A stretch of 64,000 nt of DNA from Catelliglobosispora koreensis DSM 44566 (GCF_000379685.1 NZ_KB903261.1:310097-374096); one strand, 5' to 3'; counted from the stretch's first letter, positions 9,741 through 20,072 are shown. Notes: generated by a model from the letters alone, not told the origin. A program made the numbers and translations.

Positions 9741-10613
9741 ATGCAGCTAGGACTCATTGGTCTGGGCAAAATGGGCGGGAACATGCGTGACCGCCTTCGT
9801 GCAGCGGGGCACGAAGTAGTCGGCTACGACCGCAACCCAGATCTCTCCGACGCTAGCGATCTCGCTGACATGGTGAGCAAGTTGGCCGCACCGCGCGTGG
9901 TGTGGACGATGGTGCCCGCAGGCGAGATCACCGAGAAGACCATCGACGAACTCATCCCGCTGCTGAGCCCTGGTGACGTGGTGATCGACGGCGGGAACTC
10001 ACGCTTTTCCGATGACGGTCCGCGCGCGGAACGGCTGGGGGAACACGGCATCGGCTATATCGACGTCGGCGTTTCTGGCGGCGTGTGGGGCAAGCAGTAT
10101 GGCTACGCCCTCATGGTCGGCGGCACCGATGAGAACGTCGCGAAGGCGATGCCCATCTTCCAGGCGCTCAAGCCTGAGGGCGAGTTCGGCTTCGTTCACG
10201 CTGGCGGGGTCGGCGCGGGTCACTACGCCAAGATGGTCCACAACGGCATCGAATACGGCCTCATGCACGCCTATGCCGAGGGCTTCGAACTCCTGGAGAA
10301 ATCAGAGATCGTGTCGAACGTGCCGGGCGTCTTCAAGTCCTGGCGCGAAGGGACGGTCGTGCGTTCCTGGCTGCTCGATTTGATGGACCGGGCGCTTGAG
10401 GAAGATCCACACCTGGACAACCTCAAGGGTTACGCCGAAGACACCGGCGAAGGACGATGGACCGTCGAAGAGGCGATCCGTCTGGCGGTGCCGATGAACG
10501 TCATCGCCGCGTCACTGTTCGCCCGGTTCGCCTCCCGCCAGGAGGACTCGCCAGCGATGAAGGCGATCGCCGCATTGCGTAATCAGTTCGGCGGCCACGC
10601 CGTCAAGAAGTAG
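9741..10613 (+). CDS. gnd: 6-phosphogluconate dehydrogenase, decarboxylating (short NAD-type)
   Basis: 290 residues. Rossmann motif GLIGLGKMGGNMRDRL at the N-terminus, substrate motif VIDGGNSRFSDD, the DVGVSGGVWGK segment, and catalytic HYAKMVHNGIEYG with Lys and Asn/Glu in the expected places. The length matches the short GntZ/YqeC type rather than the 470-residue enzyme. It oxidises 6-phosphogluconate to ribulose 5-phosphate and CO2. A gnd gene between dnaN and recF is a regular feature of many actinobacterial origins. Confidence 0.95.
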   Translation: MQLGLIGLGKMGGNMRDRLRAAGHEVVGYDRNPDLSDASDLADMVSKLAAPRVVWTMVPAGEITEKTIDELIPLLSPGDVVIDGGNSRFSDDGPRAERLGEHGIGYIDVGVSGGVWGKQYGYALMVGGTDENVAKAMPIFQALKPEGEFGFVHAGGVGAGHYAKMVHNGIEYGLMHAYAEGFELLEKSEIVSNVPGVFKSWREGTVVRSWLLDLMDRALEEDPHLDNLKGYAEDTGEGRWTVEEAIRLAVPMNVIAASLFARFASRQEDSPAMKAIAALRNQFGGHAVKK

Positions 10614-10625
10614 GCCGGAGCGCCC

Positions 10626-11720
10626 ATGCACGTCCGGCGGCTTGAGCTGACCGATGTCAGGTCGTATGCCCACGCCGCGATCGACCTGGAACCCGGTGCG
10701 AGTGTCCTCATCGGACAAAACGGGGTTGGCAAGACCAACCTCGTCGAAGCCATGGGATATGTGGCGACGCTAGCTAGTCACCGGGTCTCCAACGACGCAC
10801 CGCTGGTGCGGATGAACGCGCAAACAGCGGTGATCCGTTGCGCGATCGTCCACGAAGGACGTGAACTGCTCGTTGAGCTTGAGATCGTGCCCGGTAAAGC
10901 CAACCGGGCACGGCTCGGGCGATCGCCGGTCCGCCGTGCCCGCGACGTGCTCGGTGCGTTGCGGCTCGTGCTTTTTGCTCCCGAGGATTTGAGCCTGGTC
11001 CGCGGCGATCCCGAACAACGGCGGCGTTTCCTTGACGACCTGCTCGTGGCCAGGCAACCGCGCTTCGCGGGTGTTCGCGCCGACTACGACCGTGTGCTGA
11101 AACAACGCAATGCCCTGCTCCGCAGTGCCTACCTCGCTCGCAAGGTCGCCGGGCAGAAGCGCGATCTATCCACTTTGGAGGCTTGGGATCAGCACCTCGC
11201 CGACTTCGGCGCCCAGTTACTGCAGGCCAGGCTGTCACTGGTCGAGCAGCTCGCCCCGCACCTCGAAGACTCCTATCAGCGAGTCAGCGCCGGTGAGGGT
11301 AAAGCGGTCATGGAATATAAGGCCACCACGACGCCGGGGACGATCCTTGAGGTGCTCGCTCAGGTGCGCGATGAAGAGATCGCCCGCGGGACGACACTGG
11401 CCGGGCCACATCGCGACGACCTTCTGCTGCGGCTCGGTGAGTTGCCGGTCAAGGGCTACGCCAGCCATGGCGAGTCGTGGTCCTATGCCCTGGCTATGCG
11501 CCTCGCCTCGTACACCCTGCTGCGGTCCGAGGGGATCGAGCCGGTGCTCGTGCTCGACGATGTATTCGCCGAACTCGACACGGGCCGTCGCGAGCGCCTG
11601 GCCGAACTCGTCAGAGATGCTGCTCAAGTGCTGATAACTTGCGCTGTCGAAGCTGATGTGCCGGAATCACTACGAGGAGCCCGATATCTAGTGACCCCGG
11701 GTGAGGTGCGGCGTGACTGA
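10626..11720 (+). CDS. recF: DNA replication and repair protein RecF
   Basis: 364 residues, ATG at 10626. It begins [17 protein letters not shown], with Walker [14 protein letters not shown] near residue 30, an ABC-type signature region ([19 protein letters not shown]) and Walker [13 protein letters not shown] with the D-loop. This SMC-like ATPase helps load RecA at gaps with RecO/RecR. It overlaps the next gene by 8 bp, indicating coupling. Confidence 0.97.
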   Translation: MHVRRLELTDVRSYAHAAIDLEPGASVLIGQNGVGKTNLVEAMGYVATLASHRVSNDAPLVRMNAQTAVIRCAIVHEGRELLVELEIVPGKANRARLGRSPVRRARDVLGALRLVLFAPEDLSLVRGDPEQRRRFLDDLLVARQPRFAGVRADYDRVLKQRNALLRSAYLARKVAGQKRDLSTLEAWDQHLADFGAQLLQARLSLVEQLAPHLEDSYQRVSAGEGKAVMEYKATTTPGTILEVLAQVRDEEIARGTTLAGPHRDDLLLRLGELPVKGYASHGESWSYALAMRLASYTLLRSEGIEPVLVLDDVFAELDTGRRERLAELVRDAAQVLITCAVEADVPESLRGARYLVTPGEVRRD

Positions 11721-12180
11721 CGAAAGCCAGAAGGGGCCCGACTTGGCGAGGGCCGCGTTAGAAGCGGCTTTACGCAAGCGAGCGGCGAAGGCGTCCGAGC
11801 CGCGTCAGCGTTCCTCACCCCGCAAACGTGGCTACTCCGGGCCTGGGCCCGATCCACGTGACCCGGCCAAGTTCAGCGATGTGCTCGCGAAACTGATCGC
11901 TCAGCGCGGCTGGTCGAAACCGGCCGCCGAGGCGACGCTATTCGGCTCGTGGGCGACGATCGTCGGGCCCGACATCGCGGCACACAGCCGTCCGGTCACT
12001 TTGGACAATGGCGAGCTGACGATCGAGGCCGAGTCGGCCACGTGGGCGACGCAGATGCGGATGCTCCAGCGCGACATTCTGTCCCGCATCGGTTCGACCG
12101 TCGGGCATAACTTGGTGACCAAGTTGCGGATTCACGGCCCCTCGACACCTGGCCGTTCACCGCGGGGTAAACGAACCTAG
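11713..12180 (+). CDS. dciA: DUF721 protein, DciA-type helicase loader
   Basis: 155 residues from the GTG at 11713, which has GAGG 6-7 nt upstream; an upstream in-frame GTG at 11701 is less likely. A basic N-terminal tail ([20 protein letters not shown]) precedes a DUF721 domain (about 50-140: [52 protein letters not shown]). DUF721 proteins next to recF in actinobacteria are the DciA helicase-operator family that helps load DnaB. Here the domain identity is seen; the loader role is from family knowledge. Confidence 0.9.
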   Translation: MTDESQKGPDLARAALEAALRKRAAKASEPRQRSSPRKRGYSGPGPDPRDPAKFSDVLAKLIAQRGWSKPAAEATLFGSWATIVGPDIAAHSRPVTLDNGELTIEAESATWATQMRMLQRDILSRIGSTVGHNLVTKLRIHGPSTPGRSPRGKRT

Positions 12181-12215
12181 GGAACCTTTTCGGCAGGCTC
12201 AACGATCTAACTGTC

Positions 12216-12755
12216 ATGCGGATCGCGTGGAGACTGTTGACGCTGCTGGCCTTGGCGGCCGGGCTCGTCTACCTGCCAGCACAACAGCCAGCTTGCGCAT
12301 GCAGTTGCGCGATCTCTACCCCGCAGCAGTCGTTTGAGTACGCTGACCTGGTGTTCACGGGCACAGTGGCCAAAGTGGACAGTCCGCCGGCGAGCTTTAT
12401 CAGGTCCAGCGATGATCCCGTGACGTTCACCTTCTCCGTGGACAAGGTCGAGAAGGGCGAGGCACCAGGGGTCGTGAAGATTACCTCCGCTATGGACTCA
12501 GCGAGCTGCGGAATGAACTTCGCCTTGGGTACGCGCTACCGCGTCTACGCGGCGAAAGGGGAGACCGGGCTGTGCTCCGGCAACGTGGCCCTCGGGCTCG
12601 GGTCGGTCCCACCCGGACTGGTGCTCGATGACGAAAGCCCAGTTCGCAACGTCTTCTTCTGGCTGGGCACCACGTTCCTCGCGGCCGTCGCCGCGGGTGC
12701 CGGCTACTTCCTCTACCGCCGAATGCACCGGACGCCGACAGCTGACGCGTCTTAA
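12216..12755 (+). CDS. Secreted TIMP/netrin-like (NTR-fold) protein with C-terminal membrane anchor
   Basis: 179 residues. A signal peptide (about 1-26) ends just before ACACSCAIS. That Cys-X-Cys start, followed by QQSFEYADLVFTGTV and later paired Cys (SASCGMNFALGTRYRVYA, GLCSGN), is the pattern of bacterial tissue-inhibitor-of-metalloproteinase-like proteins. A hydrophobic segment near the C-terminus (FFWLGTTFLAAVAAGAGYFL) followed by Arg anchors it outside the membrane. Its substrate or partner is unknown. It stands alone between dciA and a RidA gene. Confidence 0.75.
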   Translation: MRIAWRLLTLLALAAGLVYLPAQQPACACSCAISTPQQSFEYADLVFTGTVAKVDSPPASFIRSSDDPVTFTFSVDKVEKGEAPGVVKITSAMDSASCGMNFALGTRYRVYAAKGETGLCSGNVALGLGSVPPGLVLDDESPVRNVFFWLGTTFLAAVAAGAGYFLYRRMHRTPTADAS

Positions 12756-12765
12756 GATCGTCTGA

Positions 12766-13152
12766 ATGCAGCTCATCCCGCACAGCCCGACTGAGGGCAT
12801 CTATCCAGCGACTGACGACTACATTCACGCGATGGAAGTTCGGGGCGCGTCCCGGTTCCTGTTCGTCTCCGGAACGATGGGCCTCGACCCGAGCGGCACC
12901 GCAGGCGCCACGTTGACCGAGCAGCTAGACCTGATCTGGTCCAACATCCGCACGATCCTCGACTCGGCCGGGCTGAGCGTGGATAACATCGTGCGCCTCA
13001 CGAGCTACCTTCGCGACGCGTCCTATGCGGAGGAAAACGCTGTCGCCCGGGTCGCCGCCCTCGGTGGACGTCCCGTCCCCACCACAGCCATCGTCGCCGA
13101 AACACTCGTCAGCGACTGGCTCGTCGAAATCGAAGTCATCGCCGCCGCCTAA
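12766..13152 (+). CDS. RidA/YjgF-family protein
   Basis: 128 residues, ATG 12766, 10 bp after the previous gene. RidA landmarks are visible: FLFVSGTMGLDPSG, QLDLIWSNIRTILDSAGLSVDNIVRLTSYLRD, and PVPTTAIVAETLVSDWLVEIEVIA. In place of the archetype's R-x-C-x-E ending it has TTAIVAETLV, so it belongs to one of the paralogue groups whose reaction may differ from enamine/imine deamination. Confidence 0.85.
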   Translation: MQLIPHSPTEGIYPATDDYIHAMEVRGASRFLFVSGTMGLDPSGTAGATLTEQLDLIWSNIRTILDSAGLSVDNIVRLTSYLRDASYAEENAVARVAALGGRPVPTTAIVAETLVSDWLVEIEVIAAA

Positions 13153-13395
13153 CCCCGTCCACCGCTATCGGGCTGTGGATCACGACCAGGCAGCGCCAGC
13201 ACTCGCCAGGTCCATGGACGGTGGACGGCTGCGATCGAAGCCCTGGTCGCGCGGACCTTGAGGGCCTCGCGGGAGGGACGGTCGTAAGCACCGCGGACAT
13301 CGGAAATAATGCTCTAAACGCCTCGCGTCGCCACCGAGAATGAGCCGCTCAAGACGTCTTGGCCCATGACCGCGACCGAACAGGCATAAACCAAG

Positions 13396-13431
13396 GCCCG
13401 CGCCGCGACTTCATCGAGTCGCGGCGCGGGC
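13396..13431. terminator. Bidirectional terminator between RidA gene and the convergent gene
   Basis: A perfect 15-bp stem (arm GCCCGCGCCGCGACT at 13396-13410, partner 13417-13431) with a 6-nt loop. It lies in a 307-bp gap (13153-13459) with no other recognisable content and can end transcription from both sides. Confidence 0.85.
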
Positions 13432-13459
13432 TCAAGTCACCGACGTGAAGCCGGACTAC

Positions 13460-14014
13460 TCAGCTTTCGGCGTAGACGGCGAAACCGCGATCGGCGCAGC
13501 GGCGGTAGAAGCGGGCGAGAACGGCGAACTCCGATAGCGGGAAGCTCCATTGTGGAGCGCCACCGCTGTCATCGCGTAACGCGTCGAGACGCTGTTCGAG
13601 CCAGCGGAGCTGCTGGTCGGCGAGACGGGCGTCGGTCAGCGCTGACCGCATGACCTCGGCGACCGACTCGAAGGTGACCACGTCGCCGATGGGTTCGTGG
13701 CCGATGACGAATTTCTCTAAGCCGCCCGCGATCCAAGCGCATCCATCAGGATCGATCACGGGGTCTTCGTCTTCGGCTGCCGCTTCGGTCGCGTAGAGAA
13801 CACCACCGAGGCCCAGCAAAAGATCCACTACTTCCGTGTACGCCGTCGCGCGGACCGTTCCCGTGCGGGCTATATGCCCGGCGAGTGCGGCGGTGGGTGC
13901 CGCTGTCTGCGGTTCATCGGCTAACACGGCGAAGTCGACAAACTCGGCCGGGGCGACAGGGTCGTAAAAACGACCTTCGGCCGGCCATTGAACGGCGACG
14001 TTGTCCAGGCCCAT
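13460..14014 (-). CDS. Hypothetical protein, unrecognised
   Basis: 184 residues from the ATG at 14014, which has GGGAG 7-8 nt upstream; the frame stays open further upstream without a ribosome-binding site. The protein is acidic overall, begins MGLDNVAVQWPAEGRFYDP and has no signal peptide or membrane segment. Its C-terminal part (LRWLEQRLDAL..., FPLSEFAVLARFYRRCADRGFAVYAES) looks helical and soluble. I do not recognise the family. It is a monocistronic unit opposed to the RidA gene and divergent from gyrB. Confidence 0.7.
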   Translation of the reverse strand: MGLDNVAVQWPAEGRFYDPVAPAEFVDFAVLADEPQTAAPTAALAGHIARTGTVRATAYTEVVDLLLGLGGVLYATEAAAEDEDPVIDPDGCAWIAGGLEKFVIGHEPIGDVVTFESVAEVMRSALTDARLADQQLRWLEQRLDALRDDSGGAPQWSFPLSEFAVLARFYRRCADRGFAVYAES

Positions 14015-14302
14015 CTGTGCTCTCCCTGCATCAAACTGGCGTGCGCAACTTACGGCAAAATTGGCCCATCGCGCGACCCCCAAAACGTTCACAATCCCGA
14101 GCGCGCCCGTAGGGGGAGTTGCGGCCCGGCGATTTAGTCCCGCTGTGGACCTGTCAGGTACCCGCACGGTGCCGTCGCGCGCGCAGTGTCGGGGTCGCCC
14201 AGTAGGATTGCGGTGAGGATTCCGTCCTGAATCGCGAGGCGCCCTCCCCTTGGGCGCGGCAAACGGGACTGGGTTGCCTGGATTTCATTTGAAGGGATAC
14301 GT

Positions 14303-16240
14303 GTGGCTAGCGGCGACAAGCAGGAATATGGCGCAGATCAAATTACCGTGCTTGAAGGGCTCGAGGCAGTCCGCAAGCGGCCCGGTATGTATATCGGCTC
14401 GACAGGCGAGCGTGGTCTGCATCACCTAGTCCAGGAAGTTGTGGACAACGCGGTCGACGAGGCAATGGCGGGGTATTGCGACACGATTGATGTCATCCTG
14501 CTCGCAGACGGCGGCGTGACCGTTATCGACAACGGCCGTGGTTTCCCGGTCGACATGCACCCCAAGCTCAAGAAGCCCGGCGTTGAGGTGGCACTGACCG
14601 TGCTGCACGCGGGTGGCAAGTTCGATGGCAAGGCCTACCAGGTCTCCGGCGGTCTGCACGGTGTGGGTGTGTCCGTCGTTAACGCGCTGTCCTACAAGAT
14701 GGCCTTGGAGATCCACAAGAACGGCTTCGTCTACCGCCAGCAGTACCACGACTCCAAGCCGACTCCGCTGGAGAAGGGCGAGAAGACGACCCGCAGCGGA
14801 TCGTCCGTGTCGTTCTGGCCCGACGCCAAGATCTTCGAGACCGTCGAGTTCAACTTCGAGACCATCTACCGGCGGCTTCAGGAGATGGCGTTCCTTAACA
14901 AGGGACTGACCATTCACCTGCGTGACGAACGCCCACAGGGCGATGATGTGCGCGAGGTCACGTTCCTTTACAAGAACGGCATCAGCGACTTCGTCCGTCA
15001 CCTCAACGCGACCAAGAGCCCGATCCACAAGTCGGTCATCGAGTTCGAAGCCGAAACCGAGGGCATGTCGGTTGAGGTCTCGATGCAGTGGAACGAGTCC
15101 TACGGCGAGTCGGTCTACACGTTCGCCAACACGATCAACACCCACGAGGGTGGGACGCACGAAGAAGGCTTCCGTGCGGCGCTGACGACGATCGTCAACA
15201 AGTACGGCGCGGACAAGAAGTTCCTCAAGAGCGACGAGAAACTGTCCGGTGAGGACATTCGGGAAGGCCTCGCCGCGATCATCTCGGTGAAGCTGGCCAA
15301 CCCTCAGTTCGAGGGCCAGACGAAGACCAAGCTCGGCAACACCGAGGTCAAGAGCTTCGTGCAGAAGGCGTCGAACGAGTGGCTGGCCGACTGGCTCGAG
15401 CGCAACCCGGCCGAAGCAAAGACCATCATTACCAAGGCTTCGCAGGCCGCCCGGGCACGCATAGCCGCCGCTCAGGCGCGCAAGCTCGCCCGCCGCAAGT
15501 CGCTGCTGGAGTCCGGCTCCATGCCCGGAAAGCTGGCCGACTGCCAGTCCACCGACCCCAAGGTCTGTGAGCTGTTCATCGTCGAGGGTGACTCCGCTGG
15601 AGGCTCGGCCAAGCAGGGCCGTGACCCACGCGTGCAGGCGATCCTGCCGATCCGTGGAAAGATCCTCAACGTCGAGAAGTCGCGCATCGACCGGATCCTC
15701 AAGAACAACGAGGTTCAGGCGCTGATCACCGCACTGGGCACCGGCATCCACGACGAGTTCGACATCGAGAAGCTGCGTTACCACAAGGTCGTGCTGATGG
15801 CCGACGCCGATGTGGACGGTCAGCACATCCAGACGCTGCTGCTCACGCTGCTGTTCCGCTTCATGCGCCCGCTCGTCGAGCTGGGTCACATCTATCTGGC
15901 CGCACCACCCTTGTTCAAGATCAAGTGGAACAAGAAGGGTGACGACTTCCAGTACGCGTATTCCGACAAGGAACGTGACGGGATCGTCCGGCTCCGGCAG
16001 GAGTCCAAGCCCAACGCCAAGCCAGATGACATTCAGCGGTTCAAGGGTCTCGGTGAGATGAACTACCCCGAGCTCTGGGAAACGACGATGAACCCGGCGA
16101 CTAGGACCCTGCGCCAGATCACTTTGGACGATGCCGCAACCGCTGATGAGCTCTTCAGCGTGTTGATGGGGGAAGACGTCGAGTCACGGCGCTCCTTCAT
16201 CCAGCGGAACGCAAAGGATGTTCGCTTCCTAGACATCTAG
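14303..16240 (+). CDS. gyrB: DNA gyrase subunit B
   Basis: 645 residues, GTG at 14303 behind GAAGGGAT. GHKL ATPase motifs: [40 protein letters not shown]. Toprim motifs: [29 protein letters not shown] and [11 protein letters not shown]. It supplies the ATP-driven part of negative supercoiling as a GyrA2B2 tetramer. About 290 bp of non-coding DNA upstream holds its promoter; gyrA follows after 61 bp that contain DnaA boxes. Confidence 0.98.
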   Translation: MASGDKQEYGADQITVLEGLEAVRKRPGMYIGSTGERGLHHLVQEVVDNAVDEAMAGYCDTIDVILLADGGVTVIDNGRGFPVDMHPKLKKPGVEVALTVLHAGGKFDGKAYQVSGGLHGVGVSVVNALSYKMALEIHKNGFVYRQQYHDSKPTPLEKGEKTTRSGSSVSFWPDAKIFETVEFNFETIYRRLQEMAFLNKGLTIHLRDERPQGDDVREVTFLYKNGISDFVRHLNATKSPIHKSVIEFEAETEGMSVEVSMQWNESYGESVYTFANTINTHEGGTHEEGFRAALTTIVNKYGADKKFLKSDEKLSGEDIREGLAAIISVKLANPQFEGQTKTKLGNTEVKSFVQKASNEWLADWLERNPAEAKTIITKASQAARARIAAAQARKLARRKSLLESGSMPGKLADCQSTDPKVCELFIVEGDSAGGSAKQGRDPRVQAILPIRGKILNVEKSRIDRILKNNEVQALITALGTGIHDEFDIEKLRYHKVVLMADADVDGQHIQTLLLTLLFRFMRPLVELGHIYLAAPPLFKIKWNKKGDDFQYAYSDKERDGIVRLRQESKPNAKPDDIQRFKGLGEMNYPELWETTMNPATRTLRQITLDDAATADELFSVLMGEDVESRRSFIQRNAKDVRFLDI

Positions 16241-16246
16241 CGACAC

Positions 16247-16276
16247 TTATCCACAGTGTCCACAGGGTTATCCACA
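16247..16276. promoter_or_regulatory. Three DnaA boxes in the gyrB-gyrA gap
   Basis: Exact TTATCCACA at 16247-16255 and 16268-16276, with GTGTCCACA at 16256-16264 between them, all on the same strand in 30 bp. The spacing is tight enough for cooperative DnaA binding. It may link gyrA expression to DnaA level or act as a titration site. Confidence 0.8.
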
Positions 16277-16301
16277 GACAGTTCCGAGAAGGATGCAATA
16301 A

Positions 16302-18788
16302 GTGACAGAGACGCCAGAGTCCGCTGAACACTCGATTCACGGCCGCATAGAGCCGGTCGGTCTCGAGGTGGAAATGCAGCGGTCCTACCTCGACTACGCC
16401 ATGAGCGTGATCGTCGGCCGGGCGCTGCCAGACGTGCGTGACGGCCTCAAGCCAGTGCACCGCAAGATTCTTTACGCCATGTACGACGGTGGCTTCCGCC
16501 CCGACCGCGGGTACTTCAAATGTGCCCGCGTCGTCGGTGAGGTCATGGGTAACTACCACCCGCACGGTGACACCGCGATCTACGACTCGCTCGTGCGCAT
16601 GGCGCAGCCGTGGTCGCTGCGCTATCCGCTCATCGACGGCAACGGCAACTTCGGTTCGCCGGGTAACGACCCCGCCGCCGCGATGCGGTACACCGAATGC
16701 CGCCTGTTCCCGCTAGCGATGGAAATGCTGCGGGACATCGACGAGGACTCGGTCGAGTTCAGCCCGAACTACGACGGCCGTAACCAGGAGCCGGACATCC
16801 TGCCGGCCCGTTTCCCGAACCTGCTCGTCAACGGTTCGGAGGGCATCGCGGTCGGTTTCGCCACGAAGATCCCGCCGCACAACATGCGCGAGATCGGCGA
16901 GGCGGTTCAGTGGTGCCTCGCGCACCCCGAGGCTGACGAGGCCGAAACCCTCGAAGCCGCGATCAAGATCGTCAAGGGACCGGACTTCCCGACGCGCGGT
17001 CTGATCGTGGGCACCACGGTCATTGAAGAGGCCTACCGGACCGGCCGCGGCTCGATTCGCATGCGTGCCGTCGTGGAGGTCGAGGAAGACAAGCGCGGCC
17101 GTGCCTGCCTGGTCGTCACCGAGCTGCCCTACCAGGTCAACCCGGACAACCTCGCCGAGCGCATCGCCGAGCTCGTCAAGGAAGGCAAGCTCACCGGCAT
17201 CGCCGACATCCGTGATGAGTCGTCAGGCCGCACGGGTATGCGCCTCATCCTCGTGCTCAAGCGCGATGCCGTCGCCAAAGTCGTGCTGAACAACCTGTAC
17301 AAGCACACGCAACTGCAGGAGACGTTCGGTGCCAACATGCTGGCGCTTGTGGACGGTGTGCCCCGCACGCTGAACCTCGCCCAGTTCCTGCGGCACTACG
17401 TCGCCCACCAGATCGACGTCATTCAGCGGCGTACGGCATACCGCCTGCGTAAGGCTGAAGAGCGCGCTCACATCCTGCGTGGTTTGGTCAAGGCACTCGA
17501 CGCGCTCGACGAAGTCATCGCGTTGATCCGCCGCTCGCCCACGGTTGAAGTCGCGCGTACCGGCCTTATCGAGCTGCTCACGATCGACGAGATCCAGGCG
17601 ACGGCGATCCTCGACATGCAGCTGCGGCGCCTTGCGGCCCTGGAGCGGCAGAAGATCGTCGACGAACTCGCGAAGATCGAGATTGAGATCGCCGACCTGC
17701 TCGACATCTTGGCCAAGCCGGAACGTCAGCGGAAGATCATCTCGGACGAGCTCGCGGAGATCGTCACCAAGTGGGGCGATGAGCGGCGTACGAAGATCAT
17801 TCCGTTTGACGGTGAAGTCTCCATGGAAGACCTCATCGCCCGCGAAGACGTCGTTGTCACGATCACCCGGACCGGTTACGCCAAGCGGACAAAGACTGAC
17901 CTTTACCGCTCACAGAAGCGTGGTGGCAAGGGTGTCTCCGGTGCGACGCTGCGCCAGGACGACATCGTCAGCCACTTCTTCGTAACGTCCACTCACGACT
18001 GGATGCTGTTCTTCACGAACAAGGGACGCGTCTACCGTGCCAAGGCTTACGAACTGCCGGAAGCCTCGCGCATCGCAAAGGGCCAGCACGTGGCGAACCT
18101 GCTCGCGTTCCAGCCTGATGAGCAGATTGCCCAAGTAATTCAGATCCAGAATTACGATGTCGCCCCATATTTGGTGCTGGCCACTAAGAATGGACTAGTG
18201 AAGAAGACCGCGCTTGGCGAGTTTGACTCGAACCGCAGTGGTGGCATCATCGCCATCAACCTGCGCGACGACGACGAACTGGTTGGTGCGGCTTTGGTTT
18301 CCGCTGAAGACGACTTGCTCCTGGTGAGCAAGCAGGCTCAGGCGATCAGATTCAACGCCACTGACGAGGCCCTCAGGCCGATGGGCCGGGCGACCTCCGG
18401 CGTTATCGGCATGCGGTTCGGCGATGGCGATGAACTTCTGGCGATGGAGGTCGTGCGTGACGGCATGGATGTGCTCGTCGCGACGAACGGTGGGTTCGCC
18501 AAGCGCACGCCCATCGAGGAGTACCCCATCCAAGGCCGAGGCGGGAAGGGTGTCCTCACCGCAAAGATCACGGAACGCCGTGGCGGACTGGTGGGCGCGG
18601 TCGTTATCAGCCCGGACGATGAACTCTTCGCCATCACCAGCAATGGCGGAGTTATTCGGACTCCGGTGAAGCCCGTGCGCAGGACGCGCGATAGGAACAC
18701 AATGGGAGTCAAGCTGATGGACCTCCCTGAAGGCGTGACCCTCGTCGCCATTGCCCGTAATGCCGACGAACCGGACGAACAGGACTAG
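16302..18788 (+). CDS. gyrA: DNA gyrase subunit A
   Basis: 828 residues, GTG at 16302 with AGAAGG upstream. The breakage-reunion domain contains the active-site Tyr in AAMRYTEC (near residue 131) and the GVDVxRP-like core [22 protein letters not shown]. The C-terminal beta-pinwheel has the GyrA box QKRGGKG. The quinolone-determining segment reads [17 protein letters not shown], so the position equal to E. coli Ser83 is Thr. It is separated from gyrB by 61 bp and followed 3 bp later by the DUF3566 gene. Confidence 0.98.
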   Translation: MTETPESAEHSIHGRIEPVGLEVEMQRSYLDYAMSVIVGRALPDVRDGLKPVHRKILYAMYDGGFRPDRGYFKCARVVGEVMGNYHPHGDTAIYDSLVRMAQPWSLRYPLIDGNGNFGSPGNDPAAAMRYTECRLFPLAMEMLRDIDEDSVEFSPNYDGRNQEPDILPARFPNLLVNGSEGIAVGFATKIPPHNMREIGEAVQWCLAHPEADEAETLEAAIKIVKGPDFPTRGLIVGTTVIEEAYRTGRGSIRMRAVVEVEEDKRGRACLVVTELPYQVNPDNLAERIAELVKEGKLTGIADIRDESSGRTGMRLILVLKRDAVAKVVLNNLYKHTQLQETFGANMLALVDGVPRTLNLAQFLRHYVAHQIDVIQRRTAYRLRKAEERAHILRGLVKALDALDEVIALIRRSPTVEVARTGLIELLTIDEIQATAILDMQLRRLAALERQKIVDELAKIEIEIADLLDILAKPERQRKIISDELAEIVTKWGDERRTKIIPFDGEVSMEDLIAREDVVVTITRTGYAKRTKTDLYRSQKRGGKGVSGATLRQDDIVSHFFVTSTHDWMLFFTNKGRVYRAKAYELPEASRIAKGQHVANLLAFQPDEQIAQVIQIQNYDVAPYLVLATKNGLVKKTALGEFDSNRSGGIIAINLRDDDELVGAALVSAEDDLLLVSKQAQAIRFNATDEALRPMGRATSGVIGMRFGDGDELLAMEVVRDGMDVLVATNGGFAKRTPIEEYPIQGRGGKGVLTAKITERRGGLVGAVVISPDDELFAITSNGGVIRTPVKPVRRTRDRNTMGVKLMDLPEGVTLVAIARNADEPDEQD

Positions 18789-18791
18789 TGC

Positions 18792-19577
18792 ATGACCGAG
18801 ACACAGGCGATGTCGGAGACCGCGGGGACTCCGGCCGACCCGGCCGCCGAGAACGAAGCGCCTGCCGCCACCACGGCAGAGGCGACCTCGGCAGCGGGTA
18901 AGGCGGCCGTTGGCCGTGCGACGGTCCCCGCCGATCCAACGGCCGAATCCACTCCGGCCCCCGGTTCTACCTTCACGCGGCCGGCCGGCATGCCCGCGCC
19001 CGCCGAGGAGCCAACGCAGAAACCGCAGGAGGTTCCCACCAAAGTGGGCCCCGGTGGCGGCAAAGTGGCGGCAGGCAAGGCACCGACTGGCCGTGCGGCA
19101 ATGGGGGCAGCCACGCTGCGGTCCGTTGTCAACAGTGCGACAGCCGGGGCGGTGCGCGTCACGGAAGCGGTCCGCGCGGCCCGCAGCGGAGTGACCGCGG
19201 GTGCGTCCCGTGGCCCACGCCGCGCACGGCTGAGCATCAAACGGATCGACCCGTGGTCGGTGATGAAGTTCTCCTTCGCCGTGTCCTTCGTGCTGCTCGT
19301 GGTCATCATCGTGGCGACCTCGGTGCTTTACCTGGCGCTCGACGCGATGGACGTCTTCGACTCACTCAACAAGACCATGGCCGAACTGTTCACCTCCAAC
19401 GGTGGCGGGGAGAACGCCTTCAAGATCACAGCTGGTGGCGTGATCGGGTTCTCGGCCGCCCTCGGAGCCATCAACGTGGTGCTGTTCACCGCGCTGATGA
19501 CGCTCGGCGCCTTTGTCTACAACGTGTGTGCCGACCTCGTCGGCGGCGTTGAAGTCACCCTCGCCGAACGCGAATAA
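18792..19577 (+). CDS. DUF3566 transmembrane protein
   Basis: 261 residues starting 3 bp after gyrA. The first 140 residues are low-complexity Ala/Pro/Thr-rich. The conserved DUF3566 part follows: RARLSIKRIDPWSVMKFSFAV, two transmembrane segments (about 155-185 and 215-245) and a short external loop. It is a standard gyrA-downstream gene in actinobacteria and the Mycobacterium homologue is described with growth-pole or envelope functions. The molecular role is not established by sequence. Confidence 0.9.
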   Translation: MTETQAMSETAGTPADPAAENEAPAATTAEATSAAGKAAVGRATVPADPTAESTPAPGSTFTRPAGMPAPAEEPTQKPQEVPTKVGPGGGKVAAGKAPTGRAAMGAATLRSVVNSATAGAVRVTEAVRAARSGVTAGASRGPRRARLSIKRIDPWSVMKFSFAVSFVLLVVIIVATSVLYLALDAMDVFDSLNKTMAELFTSNGGGENAFKITAGGVIGFSAALGAINVVLFTALMTLGAFVYNVCADLVGGVEVTLAERE

Positions 19578-19590
19578 CTTCAGGCGAAAA

Positions 19591-19624
19591 CGCCGATGGC
19601 CGTGCTTAGTCACGGCCATCGGCG
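19591..19624 (+). terminator. Terminator after gyrA-DUF3566
   Basis: A perfect 14-bp stem (arm CGCCGATGGCCGTG, 19591-19604 with 19611-19624) and a 6-nt loop, 14 bp after the stop codon. No U-tract. Confidence 0.8.
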
Positions 19625-19685
19625 CGCCATGGGTAATCCGATTTGGGAGACGCCGGCTCGGTAAGGTAAGGTTCGTTGTCGCTGA

Positions 19686-19759
19686 GGGGCTATAGCTCAG
19701 TCGGTTAGAGCGCAGAGCTGATAACTCTGAGGTCGAAAGTTCGATTCTTTCTAGCCCCA
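19686..19759 (+). tRNA. tRNA-Ile (GAT)
   Basis: Cloverleaf: acceptor GGGGCTA pairs with TAGCCCC (19752-19758), discriminator A at 19759. D-arm AGCTCAGTCGGTTAGAGC, anticodon loop with GAT, T-arm GGTTCGA-like (AGTTCGATT). CCA is not encoded. It is part of the conserved tRNA-Ile / DLW-39 / tRNA-Ala group downstream of gyrA. Confidence 0.97.
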
Positions 19760-19801
19760 CTTATGCACGCGTGAAGTCAACGAAGTCTTGAGGCGGCTGT
19801 C

Positions 19802-19930
19802 ATGTGGAAGAAGCTTCTGGTCCTGGCGGGCATCGGGGTCGCTGTGGCGCTGGTGGCCAAGAAGGTCAAAGCCAACAGCGACGAGCGTGCCCTGTGGCAC
19901 GAAGCGGTAACAGCACCAGACCTGCGCTAG
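19802..19930 (+). CDS. DLW-39-type actinobacterial micropeptide
   Basis: 42 codons from ATG 19802 to TAG 19928-19930. It has a single N-terminal hydrophobic helix (KKLLVLAGIGVAVALVAKK) and a charged tail, DERALWHEAVTAPDLR, corresponding to the D-x-LW motif that gives the family its name. It is always found between the origin-proximal tRNA-Ile and tRNA-Ala genes in actinobacteria, exactly its position here. Predicted single-pass membrane peptide; function unknown. Confidence 0.88.
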   Translation: MWKKLLVLAGIGVAVALVAKKVKANSDERALWHEAVTAPDLR

Positions 19931-19938
19931 CAGCGCAC

Positions 19939-20014
19939 GGGGCCTTAGCTCAATTGGCAGAGCACCGCCTTTGCAAGGCGGGGGTTAGGAGTTCGATTCT
20001 CCTAGGCTCCACCA
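19939..20014 (+). tRNA. tRNA-Ala (TGC)
   Basis: Acceptor GGGGCCT pairs with AGGCTCC (20004-20010). D-arm AGCTCAATTGGCAGAGC, anticodon TGC in CCTTTGCAAGG, T-arm GGAGTTCGATTCTCC. Discriminator A and an encoded CCA end at 20014. It begins 8 bp after the DLW-39 stop. Confidence 0.97.
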
Positions 20015-20051
20015 GCATCTCGTTGGCTTTCTGATCTTTACCCCGTTAAGG

Positions 20052-20072
20052 TGCAGGAGTTTTGTCTCTGCA
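20052..20072 (+). promoter_or_regulatory. Leader hairpin of secreted paralogue 1
   Basis: TGCAG-G-AG pairs with CTCTGCA across a TTTTGT loop (one bulged G). It ends 4 nt before ACGGGGAG, the ribosome-binding site. It is one of five such hairpins, each immediately upstream of a member of the paralogue family. Confidence 0.45.

Noticed and set aside
11850-11870. CACGTG in the dciA gene as a further parS
   Set aside because: The flanks (GATCCACGTGACCC) do not match parS; several other CACGTG hexamers in the window fail in the same way.
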